Source of the DNA: Actinomycetes bacterium
GTDB taxonomy: Bacteria > Actinomycetota > Acidimicrobiia > Acidimicrobiales > Palsa-688
Assembly (NCBI GenBank): GCA_021828475.1
Contig: JAJZIY010000013.1
Location: 1 to 64,000, forward strand
DNA: 64,000 nt
Reading direction: 5' to 3'
The notes beneath the pieces are model-generated. The model worked only from the letters and a program-made list of their open reading frames with translations. It had not been told where the DNA came from and did no database searches. A program made the translations under genes and the position numbers. Every line of letters starts with the position of its first letter. Position 1 is the first letter of the stretch. Shown here piece by piece: positions 49,559 through 57,548 of this stretch.

Positions 49559-50467
49559 GTGAACGACCCAACCAACGAGCCGACCGCTACGGCGGCGGCC
49601 GACGCCCGGCTACCCCAGGACCATCCCTTCGTCACCCACCTCTCGCGCGTCGCCGAAGACGAGGCCGGCCGCGCCCACCGGGCATGGGAGCCGGGCGACG
49701 CGCCCCTGCCCAGCTTGTACGTGAGCCACGGGGCCCCTCCCCTCTTCGAGGACCTGGCCTGGATGGCCGAGCTGCGCAACTGGGCCCGTGCCATGGCGAA
49801 GCCGCGAGGCATAGTCATCGTCTCGGCCCACTGGGAGTCGGCTCCCGCCGCCATGACCTCCACGGTGGCCGGCACGCCGCTCGTGTACGACTTCTGGGGC
49901 TTCGCGCCGCTGTACTACGAGATGCAGTACTCCACTCCGGACGCCTCCGAGCTCGGGCGCCGCCTGGTGGGGGCCCTTTCCCGGGCGGAGCGGCCCCACG
50001 AGCACCAGCGCGGACTGGACCACGGCGCCTGGGTGCCGCTCAAGGTCATGTACCCAGAGGCTGACATCCCGGTCGTACAGGTCAGCCTCCCCTCCCAGCA
50101 ACCCGACCGGCTGCTGGAGCTCGGCCGGAGGCTGGCCGAGCTCAGGTCGGAGGGCATCCTGGTCATCGGGTCCGGCTTCATGACCCACGGCCTGCGCTAC
50201 GTGCGGCCGGACCACGCCGAGCAGCCTCCATCATGGTCGGTCGAGTTCGACGCCTGGGCCGCCCACGCACTGGCCACCGGCGACCTCGACGAACTGGTCG
50301 ACTTCGCCAAGCGCGCGCCCGGGCTGCCCTACGCCCACCCGACAGTGGAGCACTTCACCCCGCTCTTCGTGACAATGGGGGCTGCCACCGATCCGTCGGC
50401 GCCGGTCACCACCGTCATCGAGGGCTACATGATCGGCCTGTCCAGGCGGTCCTTCCAGGCCGCCTGA
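49559..50467 (+). CDS. LigB/DODA-type extradiol dioxygenase
   Basis: A 302-residue class III extradiol ring-cleavage dioxygenase related to 4,5-DOPA dioxygenase (YgiD). Metal and active-site histidines are visible in LYVSHGAPPLF (near residue 56), VSAHWES, GLDHGAWVPL and FMTHGLR, and the conserved HPTVEHFTPLFV follows. The first 50 residues are an extra polar extension. It is a soluble enzyme likely to use an aromatic catechol or be a general reductase-like YgiD. GTG 49559 is preceded by GAGGAGCGGCA. It does not share a transcript with its neighbours. Confidence 0.85.
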   Translation: MNDPTNEPTATAAADARLPQDHPFVTHLSRVAEDEAGRAHRAWEPGDAPLPSLYVSHGAPPLFEDLAWMAELRNWARAMAKPRGIVIVSAHWESAPAAMTSTVAGTPLVYDFWGFAPLYYEMQYSTPDASELGRRLVGALSRAERPHEHQRGLDHGAWVPLKVMYPEADIPVVQVSLPSQQPDRLLELGRRLAELRSEGILVIGSGFMTHGLRYVRPDHAEQPPSWSVEFDAWAAHALATGDLDELVDFAKRAPGLPYAHPTVEHFTPLFVTMGAATDPSAPVTTVIEGYMIGLSRRSFQAA

Positions 50468-50692
50468 GATACGTGCACGGCGGCGGGCTCCCGTCACGCT
50501 GAGCACGCAGGGCTTTGCCTTGCGCCTGCCAGGCAACCGGGGCTCTCGCCCTCGCAGAGCGGGCGGACGTTGCCTGACGAGGCCCTGGGCCCTGCGCGGG
50601 TGTTGTGGTGTGCTCGGCCAGCTGGGCGAGCTCCGCCGCTGCCCAGGCTCCCCACGCCTGTGCCGACGCCGGCTAGGGCTGGGCTAGACTTG
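50468..50692. other. Intergenic stretch upstream of the fluoride riboswitch
   Basis: About 225 bp after the dioxygenase gene. No gene is supported. GGGCTAGACTTGGG near 50680 could be the -10 region of the crcB promoter. Confidence 0.3.
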
Positions 50693-50765
50693 GGCACGGC
50701 GATGGAGTCCGCCGGAACCGCCCTCCGGGGCTGATGACCCCTACAGCAACCCTGTGCTGCCGTAG
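50693..50765 (+). promoter_or_regulatory. Fluoride riboswitch (crcB motif)
   Basis: GGCGATGGAGTCCGCCGGAA (50698-50717) and GGGGCTGATGACCCCTAC (50727-50744) are the two conserved halves of the fluoride aptamer. A hairpin CTAC-AGCA...TGCT-GCC-GTAG (50741-50765) reuses the final CCTAC of the aptamer, so it can form only when the aptamer is not folded, followed by GGAGGG at 50770. It precedes two crcB genes, its classic targets, and should turn them on when fluoride accumulates. Confidence 0.9.
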
Positions 50766-50781
50766 TTCTGGAGGGCCCGTC

Positions 50782-51273
50782 ATCGCTTGCAAAGCAGGTC
50801 CCAGCCGGCGTCAGCGGCCGCTCCACGTTCGGCCGGCCTCTTTGGCGTTGGTGCTCTGTGGGGGCGCCGTTGGCGCCGCCTCCCGCGAAGCCGTCAGCCA
50901 GGCCATCCCCACGGCGCAGGGCGCGTTCCCTGTTGCGACGATGGTCGTCAACCTCACCGGGGCCTTCGTCCTCGGGCTGCTGCTCGAGATCCTGGTCCGT
51001 TCGGGCGACGACATGGGTTGGAGGCACAAGGCGCGCCTGCTGGGTGGCACCGGGTTCTGCGGGGCGTTCACCACCTACAGCACGCTCGCGGTAGAGACCG
51101 TCCAGCTGGCACGGCACTCGGCGGCACCAACCGCCCTCGTCTACCTGGCTGCGTCCGTCACAGGCGGGCTACTTGCGACCGCGGCAGGCATAGCGGTGGG
51201 CGCCGCCCGCTATCGAGCCGGCGCCGCGGCACTGCCCGTGGACGCGGACCTCGAGCGCGTGGAGGCGCCGTGA
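50782..51273 (+). CDS. crcB: Fluoride exporter CrcB/Fluc, subunit 1
   Basis: A small membrane protein with four helices: ALVLCGGAVGAASREAVSQ, NLTGAFVLGLLLEILV, LLGGTGFCGAFTTYST (the conserved GFCGxFTT(F/Y)ST pore segment) and YLAASVTGGLLATAAG. The start is unclear. The upstream ATG 50734 lies inside the riboswitch aptamer and cannot be the start. GGAGGG (50770-50775) is correctly spaced for codon 50782, which is ATC, a rare start codon. The first standard alternatives are TTG 50842 and GTG 50851, which have no ribosome-binding site. I give 50782. Overlap with crcB2 by one base. Confidence 0.85.
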   Translation: MACKAGPSRRQRPLHVRPASLALVLCGGAVGAASREAVSQAIPTAQGAFPVATMVVNLTGAFVLGLLLEILVRSGDDMGWRHKARLLGGTGFCGAFTTYSTLAVETVQLARHSAAPTALVYLAASVTGGLLATAAGIAVGAARYRAGAAALPVDADLERVEAP

Positions 51274-51647
51274 TGAACGTGGCCGACCTGGTCTGGGTCG
51301 GCCTTGCCGGCAGCGTGGGCGCCGCCGCCCGCTTCGTCCTTGACGGCGCCGTAAGGTCACGGACCACCAGCAGGTGGCCCGTTGGCACGCTGCTCATAAA
51401 CGTCTCAGGTTCGCTGCTGCTGGGCCTTCTCACCGGCGTGGTTGTCTTCGACCACGCCTCAGCCACCCTCACCCTGGTGGCGGGGAGCGGCTTCTGCGGC
51501 GGCTTCACCACGTTCTCGACTGCGAGCTTCGAAACCGTCCGCCTGGTGCAGCAGGGCGAGCTGGCAGCCGCAGGGACCAACCTCGCCGCCACCGTCGGGG
51601 GGACACTGCTGGCGGCAGCGGCGGGCCTCGCTCTGGCCTCCCTCTGA
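51273..51647 (+). CDS. crcB: Fluoride exporter CrcB/Fluc, subunit 2
   Basis: A 124-residue four-helix membrane protein: VWVGLAGSVGAAARFVL, TLLINVSGSLLLGLLTGVV, LVAGSGFCGGFTTFSTASFE (pore segment) and the final NLAATVGGTLLAAAAGLAL. Paired crcB genes make a heterodimeric dual-topology-type fluoride channel. ATG 51273 shares one base with the crcB1 stop and follows GGAGG. Regulated by the riboswitch upstream. The convergent stress-protein gene begins four bases after its stop. Confidence 0.95.
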   Translation: MNVADLVWVGLAGSVGAAARFVLDGAVRSRTTSRWPVGTLLINVSGSLLLGLLTGVVVFDHASATLTLVAGSGFCGGFTTFSTASFETVRLVQQGELAAAGTNLAATVGGTLLAAAAGLALASL

Positions 51648-51651
51648 GCCC

Positions 51652-52173
51652 TCAGCCGGGTTTGGGGCAACCGACGACCAGGACGGGGCAGGGACATCGC
51701 TCGACGAGGCGCTGAGCCACCGAGTGCCCGCCCATGTGCCCGAGGCGGTGCCACCGGCCAGGGTGGGCTCCCACGACCACCATCAGGGCTTCGAAGCGCC
51801 GCGATGCTGCAGCCAGGGCTACGGCCGGATCAGCTCTCACGACGATGAACGACCACGCACCTGGATAGGTGGCCAGGGCCTCGGACACCGCAGACCGTTC
51901 GCTCTCCAGGGACGAGCGCGCCTGCTCCTCCCAGTCGTCTCCGTCAGGGTCGACCGGGTAGTCCGAGAGATCCACGGCGTGCACGACGCGTAGCCCGGAC
52001 CCGAGCAGGGCGGCAATCTCTGCTCCCTTGTGCAGGGCGGTCATCGACACGGGCGACCGGTCCACGCCTACGACGACGTTGCTCGTCAGCTTGGCCCTCT
52101 GCCCGCCGCGGGCCAGCTCCACCACCGAGGACGGCAGCGCCCTCTCGCCGGCAAGAGCCCCCGTAGCGCACAC
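51652..52173 (-). CDS. Universal stress protein (UspA family)
   Basis: A 173-residue single Usp domain. VVVGVDRSPVSMTALHKGAEIAALLGSGLRVVHAV is strand 1/helix 1. The C-terminal ATP-loop region reads VVVGAHPGRWHRLGHMGGHS and ends VERCPCPVLVVG. The canonical G-x2-G-x9-G(S/T) is imperfect here (GAHPG...GGHS), so nucleotide binding is uncertain. GTG 52173 is set by GGGAGGGGG just upstream. The frame extends further upstream without homology. The first 32 residues precede the fold. It probably responds to starvation or dormancy signals. Confidence 0.85.
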   Translation of the reverse strand: MCATGALAGERALPSSVVELARGGQRAKLTSNVVVGVDRSPVSMTALHKGAEIAALLGSGLRVVHAVDLSDYPVDPDGDDWEEQARSSLESERSAVSEALATYPGAWSFIVVRADPAVALAAASRRFEALMVVVGAHPGRWHRLGHMGGHSVAQRLVERCPCPVLVVGCPKPG

Positions 52174-52381
52174 GAGCCCCCTCCCTTCAGGGTTGCTGCC
52201 GTCCAGCGTACGCGTGCCGGGACCGCCCGGCGCAAGAAGTCCTCGGCCTCGTCGGCGTGGCCGGGCACGTGCACCTGCCAATCGCGCTCCCGGTAGTGAC
52301 GGCCAGCAGCGCTGTGCACAGAGCCCCGCAAAGCCCCGCCTGAACTCCACCTGGCCTCCACCGGCGCTCCGCACGCCGGCC

Positions 52382-54982
52382 ATGTCGCCGACCTCTCATG
52401 GCGGCTGCGCGACTTCGAGGGAAAAGGGGCGCAAGCGTGGCCCGGACAACCGACGACCTGGCACTCGGCACCCGACGCCACCTTGGGCCCCGCGGCGGGA
52501 CGACGCCGACGGCAGCGGCCCTCAGCAGAGCAGCCCGGAATTGACCTCGACGTCTGCCTTCCCGGGCCTGAGCGCAGCGGAGGTGGCGGAGCGCGTCGCT
52601 CAGGGGCGTGTCAACCGTGCCCCCCGCCGCGCCGGCCGGAGCACGGGTCAGATCCTCTCAGCCAACGTCTTCACCCCATTCACGGCGGTGCTCGGAGCCC
52701 TGGTCGCCGTCATAGCCGTCGTCGGCCCTCCCCAGGACGGGCTCTTCGGGCTGGTGCTGGGCGTGAACATCGCAATCGGCACTGTCCAGGAAGTGCGGGC
52801 CAAGCGGGCACTGGACCGCCTCGCCGTCCTGACGGCGCCCGTGGCGACGGTGGCACGCGACGGCGAACTGTTACCCGTACCCACCGACCAGGTGGTCGCC
52901 GACGACGTGATGCTCCTGAGGGCAGGGGACCAGGTGGTCGCCGACGGAGAGGTCCTCAGCTCCTCCGGGCTCGAACTGGACGAGTCGCTCCTGTCGGGAG
53001 AGAGCGGGCCAGTGGCCAGGACAGTAGGGTCGGAGGTGCTCTCGGGCAGCATCGTTGTCGCCGGTGCCGGTTACGCACGGGTGGTCTGCGTGGGCGAGGA
53101 GGCGTTCGCCCAGAGGCTCCAGGCCGAAGCAAGGCGCACGACGGTGCCCTACTCCGAGCTCCAACGAGGCGCCAACACCATCCTTCGGGGCATCGGCGTG
53201 GCGATGGTGCCGGTGGGTGCGCTCCTGGTCACGAGCCAGGTCCTGCGCGCCCACCTGCACCTGCCGGAGGCGCTGCGCGGCGCCGTCGCCGGGGTGTCCG
53301 CCATGGTCCCCGAAGGCCTTGTCCTGCTCACGACGATCGCCTTCGCCGTCGGTGCGCTGAGGTTGGCCAGGCGGCGGGTGCTGGTGCAGTCGCTCCCCGC
53401 CATCGAGAGCCTGGCCCGGGTCGACGTCCTGTGCATCGACAAGACGGGCACCATCACGCTGCCGGGTATGGGTGTTAGCAGCTTGCGCCCTCTCGACGCC
53501 GGCAGCGCCACCCCCCTCGCTGCCCAGGCGCTCGGGGCGATGGCCGGCTCCGACCCCGCCCCCAACACAACCATGCGCGCCATCCATGCCGAGTTCCCCG
53601 AACCTGCCGGCTGGCAGCTGCGGACGAGCGTCGCCTTCTCGTCGGCCCGCAAATGGAGCGCGGCCCAGTTCGAGGGGCGGGGCACGTACGTGTTGGGCGG
53701 GCCCGACATGGTGTTTGCCGACGCCGACGAGCGCCTCGCCGGGGTGCTGGGGCCTGCCGACACGGGCCAGAGGGCGCTGGTGCTGGCCAGGACCGAGGCG
53801 CCGCTCGAGGGTGATCGGCTGCCGGCGGGCCTGTACCCGCTGGCCGTGGTGATGCTGGCCGAGCACGTGCGGCCCGACGCAGCCCGGACGCTGGCCTACC
53901 TTGCGGACCAGGGTGTCGAGGTCAAGGTCATCTCCGGAGACGACCCGGCGACGGTGGGCTCGATAGCCGAGCGAGCAGGGGTCCGCCTCGCCGCCCCCCC
54001 CTGCGACGCACGCACCCTGCCCGACGACCCCGACGAGCTGCGAGACGCCATCGGGCGGTCAAACGTGTTCGGCCGCGTGACCCCCGCCCAGAAGAGAGCC
54101 ATAGTCGGTGCTCTCCAGGCGGACGGGCGGGTAGTGGCCATGACCGGCGACGGTGTCAACGACATCCCGGCCCTCAAGCAGGCCGACATCGGCATAGCGA
54201 TGGGCTCGGGCAGCCAGGCCTGCAGGGCGGTGGGGAGCATCGTGCTCCTCGACAGCGACTTCGCCGCCGTGCCAAGGGTGCTCGACGAGGGCCGCCGGGT
54301 CATCGCCAACATCGAACGGGTCGCGAACCTCTTCATCACCAAGACGGCGTACGCATCCGTACTGGCTCTCGCCGTCGGGATCTCCGCCCTGCCCTACCCC
54401 TTCTACCCGCGCCAGCTCACCGTCATCAGCTCGCTGACCATCGGCATCCCGGGCTTCTTCCTGGCCCTGGCGCCGGGTGCTCCCAGGGCCCAACCGCACT
54501 TCCTCCGCAGGGTCGCTGCCTTCAGCGTCCCGGCCGGGGCCCTTGCTGCCGCATGCGTGATGGCCGTGTACGGGGTGGGGCGATGGGCGGGTCACGCCGG
54601 CGCCGCCGAGGTGAGGATGGCCAGTGCGGTCTCGCTGTTCGTGGTAGCCGTGCTCGTCCTCGCGGCCCTGGCACGCCCCTTCACCCCCTGGAGGGCCGTA
54701 CTGGTCGCTGCCATGGCGGCGGCCGGCGTCCTGGTCGTGGCGGTGCCGTTCACCCGCAGCTTCTTCGCCCTGTCGGTACCGCCCGGTTGGCTCCTGTCGA
54801 CGACGGCAGGGGCGGGTGCTGTCGCCGCTACCGGCCTCGTCGCCTCCGAGCGCATCCGGGCCGGCGTCATGCGCGCCGGCGCCATCCGCGCCCGCCCGTC
54901 CCGGGCGACCGGGACCGGTGCGTCCCTGCCGGGTGGAGCCGCGCCGCATGCCCGCCGGCCCGTGGCCCGGCGGGACGCCTAG
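52382..54982 (+). CDS. P-type ATPase, cation-transporting (CtpE-like)
   Basis: An 866-residue P-type ATPase. ESLLSGESGPVAR is the A-domain loop (SGES instead of TGES). MVPEGLVLLTTIAFAVG is the M4 ion-binding helix. The phosphorylation motif is DKTGTIT. The P-domain hinge is MTGDGVNDIPALKQADIGIAMGSG. Membrane helices lie in pairs near 105-145 and 260-310, then about six at the C-terminus. The sequence is closest to mycobacterial CtpE, linked to calcium uptake. No N-terminal metal-binding domain is present. The start is uncertain: the first 50 residues are low-complexity, and a TTG near 52540 is an alternative. Confidence 0.85.
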   Translation: MSPTSHGGCATSREKGRKRGPDNRRPGTRHPTPPWAPRRDDADGSGPQQSSPELTSTSAFPGLSAAEVAERVAQGRVNRAPRRAGRSTGQILSANVFTPFTAVLGALVAVIAVVGPPQDGLFGLVLGVNIAIGTVQEVRAKRALDRLAVLTAPVATVARDGELLPVPTDQVVADDVMLLRAGDQVVADGEVLSSSGLELDESLLSGESGPVARTVGSEVLSGSIVVAGAGYARVVCVGEEAFAQRLQAEARRTTVPYSELQRGANTILRGIGVAMVPVGALLVTSQVLRAHLHLPEALRGAVAGVSAMVPEGLVLLTTIAFAVGALRLARRRVLVQSLPAIESLARVDVLCIDKTGTITLPGMGVSSLRPLDAGSATPLAAQALGAMAGSDPAPNTTMRAIHAEFPEPAGWQLRTSVAFSSARKWSAAQFEGRGTYVLGGPDMVFADADERLAGVLGPADTGQRALVLARTEAPLEGDRLPAGLYPLAVVMLAEHVRPDAARTLAYLADQGVEVKVISGDDPATVGSIAERAGVRLAAPPCDARTLPDDPDELRDAIGRSNVFGRVTPAQKRAIVGALQADGRVVAMTGDGVNDIPALKQADIGIAMGSGSQACRAVGSIVLLDSDFAAVPRVLDEGRRVIANIERVANLFITKTAYASVLALAVGISALPYPFYPRQLTVISSLTIGIPGFFLALAPGAPRAQPHFLRRVAAFSVPAGALAAACVMAVYGVGRWAGHAGAAEVRMASAVSLFVVAVLVLAALARPFTPWRAVLVAAMAAAGVLVVAVPFTRSFFALSVPPGWLLSTTAGAGAVAATGLVASERIRAGVMRAGAIRARPSRATGTGASLPGGAAPHARRPVARRDA

Positions 54983-55041
54983 CACCGGTGCAGCGGCCCA
55001 CCGAGTAGCTTCGCTACCCGAGCGTCGGTGAGCGTCTGGGG

Positions 55042-55959
55042 GTGGAGCCGGTGAAGGTGTTCCTCGTGGACGGTACGTACGAGCTGTTCCGCCACTACCA
55101 CGGGGCACCCCGCCACCAGGGTGCCGACGGCATGGAGGTCGGTGCCACCAGAGCGGCGGTGGGCTCGGTCCTCGGGATGCTGGAGGGCGGCGCCACCCAC
55201 CTGGCGGTGGCCACGGACCACGTCATCGAGTCGTGGCGCAACGACGCCTGGCCCTCGTACAAGAGCTCGGCCGGCGTACCCGGAGATCTGCTGGGCCAGT
55301 TCCAGCTGTTCGAGGACGCCCTCGCCGCCCTCGGCGTGCCGGTCTGGCCCATGGTGGACCTCGAAGCCGACGACGCCCTGGCGTCAGGGGCGGCGGTGCT
55401 GGCCGAGGACCCGAGGGCTGAGCAGGTACTGATATGCACGCCGGACAAGGACCTGGGCCAGTGCGTGCGCGGCACCAGGGTCGTCTGCCTGGACCGCCGC
55501 AAGAACGCTGTCGTGGACGAGGACGCCGTCAGGGACCGCTTCGGGGTGGGCCCGACCAGCGTCCCCGACTGGTTGGCGCTGGTCGGCGACAGCGCCGACG
55601 GCTACCCGGGCCTGCCCGGCTGGGGTGCCAAGGCGACGACAGCCGTGCTCGCCCGCTTCGGGGACATCGAGTCGGTGCCCACGTCCGGCCCACCCTGGCC
55701 CGTCGACCTGCCCCAGGGGCGCAAGGCGACGCTACGGTCGGCTCTGGTCGAGGGACGCGAACTGGCGCTGCTGTTCAAGCGGCTCGCCACCTGCGTCGTC
55801 CGCCCCGAGATCCTGCCGCCAGGGCGGGCGGCGCTCGACAGCCTTTGCTGGCCCGGCCCCGCCGCCGAGCTGGAGGAGATGTCCTTACGGCTGGGATCGG
55901 CGTCACTCCAGCGCAGGGCGTCCGGCCTGGCAGCCACCCGGGGCCGGGGCCCCGCCTGA
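55042..55959 (+). CDS. 5'-3' exonuclease (FEN/PolI N-domain type)
   Basis: A 305-residue stand-alone flap-type nuclease. FLVDGTYELFRHYHG holds the first metal aspartate. Then come HLAVATDHVIESWRNDAWPSYKSS, VDLEADDALASG, CTPDKDLGQ and the helix-3-turn-helix GDSADGYPGLPGWGAKATT, i.e. the standard acidic residues. Such proteins resolve RNA-DNA flaps or act in repair alongside DNA polymerase I. GTG 55042 or the GTG at 55051 both fit. It is a single gene convergent with aat. Confidence 0.88.
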   Translation: MEPVKVFLVDGTYELFRHYHGAPRHQGADGMEVGATRAAVGSVLGMLEGGATHLAVATDHVIESWRNDAWPSYKSSAGVPGDLLGQFQLFEDALAALGVPVWPMVDLEADDALASGAAVLAEDPRAEQVLICTPDKDLGQCVRGTRVVCLDRRKNAVVDEDAVRDRFGVGPTSVPDWLALVGDSADGYPGLPGWGAKATTAVLARFGDIESVPTSGPPWPVDLPQGRKATLRSALVEGRELALLFKRLATCVVRPEILPPGRAALDSLCWPGPAAELEEMSLRLGSASLQRRASGLAATRGRGPA

Positions 55960-55988
55960 ACCCGCTCCCGGCCCGGCACCCGTCGGGG

Positions 55989-56669
55989 CTACCGGCCCAA
56001 CACCAGCTGGGGGACGGCCAGGGCTTCCCCCAGCAGCTCGTGGTAACGGCGCCTGCTCACCTCCACCGCGCCCAGGCTGGCCAAGTGGGGGGTGACCCAC
56101 TGGATGTCGAGGAGCCGGCCGCCCCCTGCCAGCAGCCGCTCCACCAGGGCCACGAGCGCCACCTTGGAGGCGTCCCGGCAATTGTGGAACATGGACTCAC
56201 CTGCGAAGAGCCCGCCGACCGCAACTCCGTACAGGCCTCCGGCCAGGCGCCCGTCCGGGGTATAGGTCTCGATGCTGTGGGCAAACCCCAGCTCGAAGAG
56301 GCGCCGGTAGGCGGCACGCACCTGCTTGCTGATCCATGCACCGGGCCGGGACGGGTCGGCACAGGCTGCCACGACCTCGTCGAAGGCGGTGTCGACCCGG
56401 ACCAGGTAGTCCTGGCACGAACGGCGCAGCGAGCGGCTCACCCGCAGTTCCTCGAGGGGTAGGACCCCGCGGGGATCGGGCGACCACCACGCCAGGCGGT
56501 TGCCCACCGGCATGGGGAAGATGCCACAGCGGTAGGCGGCCACCAGGGTCGAGGGGGCGAGGTCGGCTCCCAGCCCCACCACCTCGCCGGTGCCGGCCGC
56601 CGCATCCTGGGCCTCGACCGAGCACGGGAAGTGCCACTCGCATTCGGGCAGTTGGGCGGGCGGCTGCAC
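55989..56669 (-). CDS. aat: Leucyl/phenylalanyl-tRNA-protein transferase
   Basis: A 226-residue enzyme that adds Leu or Phe to N-terminal Arg/Lys of proteins for ClpS/ClpAP-type turnover. Family hallmarks are LVAAYRCGIFPMPVGNRLAWWSPDPRGVLPLEE near residue 45, ISKQVRAAYRRLFELGFAHSIE, GGLYGVAVGGLFAGESMFH and DIQWVTPHLASLGA. GTG 56669 begins the frame. The gene is 45 bp downstream of the sigma-factor gene in the same direction, so it may be co-transcribed with it. Confidence 0.95.
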   Translation of the reverse strand: MQPPAQLPECEWHFPCSVEAQDAAAGTGEVVGLGADLAPSTLVAAYRCGIFPMPVGNRLAWWSPDPRGVLPLEELRVSRSLRRSCQDYLVRVDTAFDEVVAACADPSRPGAWISKQVRAAYRRLFELGFAHSIETYTPDGRLAGGLYGVAVGGLFAGESMFHNCRDASKVALVALVERLLAGGGRLLDIQWVTPHLASLGAVEVSRRRYHELLGEALAVPQLVLGR

Positions 56670-56714
56670 CCGGCAAGTCTGCCAGGCCCGCCGGCCCGGA
56701 CCGGTGCCCCGGCG

Positions 56715-57377
56715 CTATGCCGACAGCGGCTCGAGAGCGGTGGGCGCGGACCGTGCCCCGGGCCCGGCTGTCAGCTCAGGCCCGATGGACTCCCGCAAGG
56801 CCTTGAGAGCCCGCGACGCCGAGCTCTTCACCGTCCCGGGAGCGCAACCCAGCCGGGCTGCGATCTCCGCCTCGGAAAGGTCCTCGAAGTAGCGCAGCAC
56901 CAGGACCTGGCGCTGGCGCTCCGGTAGGCCGGACAGGGCCTGGCGCAGGATCTCCCGGTCGTCGACCAGGTCCGTGCGCTGCAGCTGCACCACCTCGGGC
57001 ACCTCACCCACCGAGACCCGGGCACCCCACTTGCGCCACCCGGAGCGGCACGTGTTGACCACTATCTGGCGGACGTACGCCTGCTGGCGCCAGCGCTCCT
57101 GCGTCGCCACCCGTGGCCACGCCGCCATGGCCTTGAGCAGCGAAGCCTGCACCGCGTCCTCTGCGTCCTCCCGCCTGCCGGTCACGGAACATGCGACGCG
57201 CACCAGGGCCGGCCGCGCCGTCTCCGCCAGTTCCTCGAACGCCATGGCGTCGGTCAGGACAGCCGCGCCGCCGGTCCCGGCTGTTTGCGAACCTGTCGTC
57301 CCCACGTCTTTCTCCTCACCTAGAGCTTCACCAGAAGGCCTACCACCACGTTGCGCCCGATATGTCTCGACTGACAT
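56715..57377 (-). CDS. ECF sigma factor, SigE70-like group
   Basis: A 220-residue extracytoplasmic-function sigma factor. Region 2 (about 50-115) has TGRREDAEDAVQASLLKAMAAWPRV. Region 4 (about 155-205) has LPERQRQVLVLRYFEDLSEAEIAARLGCAPGTVKSSASRAL. The first 45 residues are a variable tail. No anti-sigma gene is adjacent. The downstream aat and the divergent carboxylase do not reveal its regulon. The gene may be regulated by its own promoter in the 170-bp divergent region. Confidence 0.9.
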   Translation of the reverse strand: MSVETYRAQRGGRPSGEALGEEKDVGTTGSQTAGTGGAAVLTDAMAFEELAETARPALVRVACSVTGRREDAEDAVQASLLKAMAAWPRVATQERWRQQAYVRQIVVNTCRSGWRKWGARVSVGEVPEVVQLQRTDLVDDREILRQALSGLPERQRQVLVLRYFEDLSEAEIAARLGCAPGTVKSSASRALKALRESIGPELTAGPGARSAPTALEPLSA

Positions 57378-57548
57378 GGGGAGGGCTTGCCATCCATCAG
57401 GCCCTGATGGGGAGGCCTTCCCGTGCCGTCAGGCCGCATGGCCCAGCGGGCCGCTCGGCGGCCCAGGCGCTCCGGGCGGCCGTGACGGAACGCGACCCTG
57501 GTACGCCCCGGGCGCGCAGGCCGCCCGGGGCGGTTAAAGTTGGCCACC

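Noticed and set aside
50734-50781. ATG 50734 as start of crcB1
   Set aside because: It is part of the conserved CTGATG of the fluoride aptamer and precedes the ribosome-binding site.
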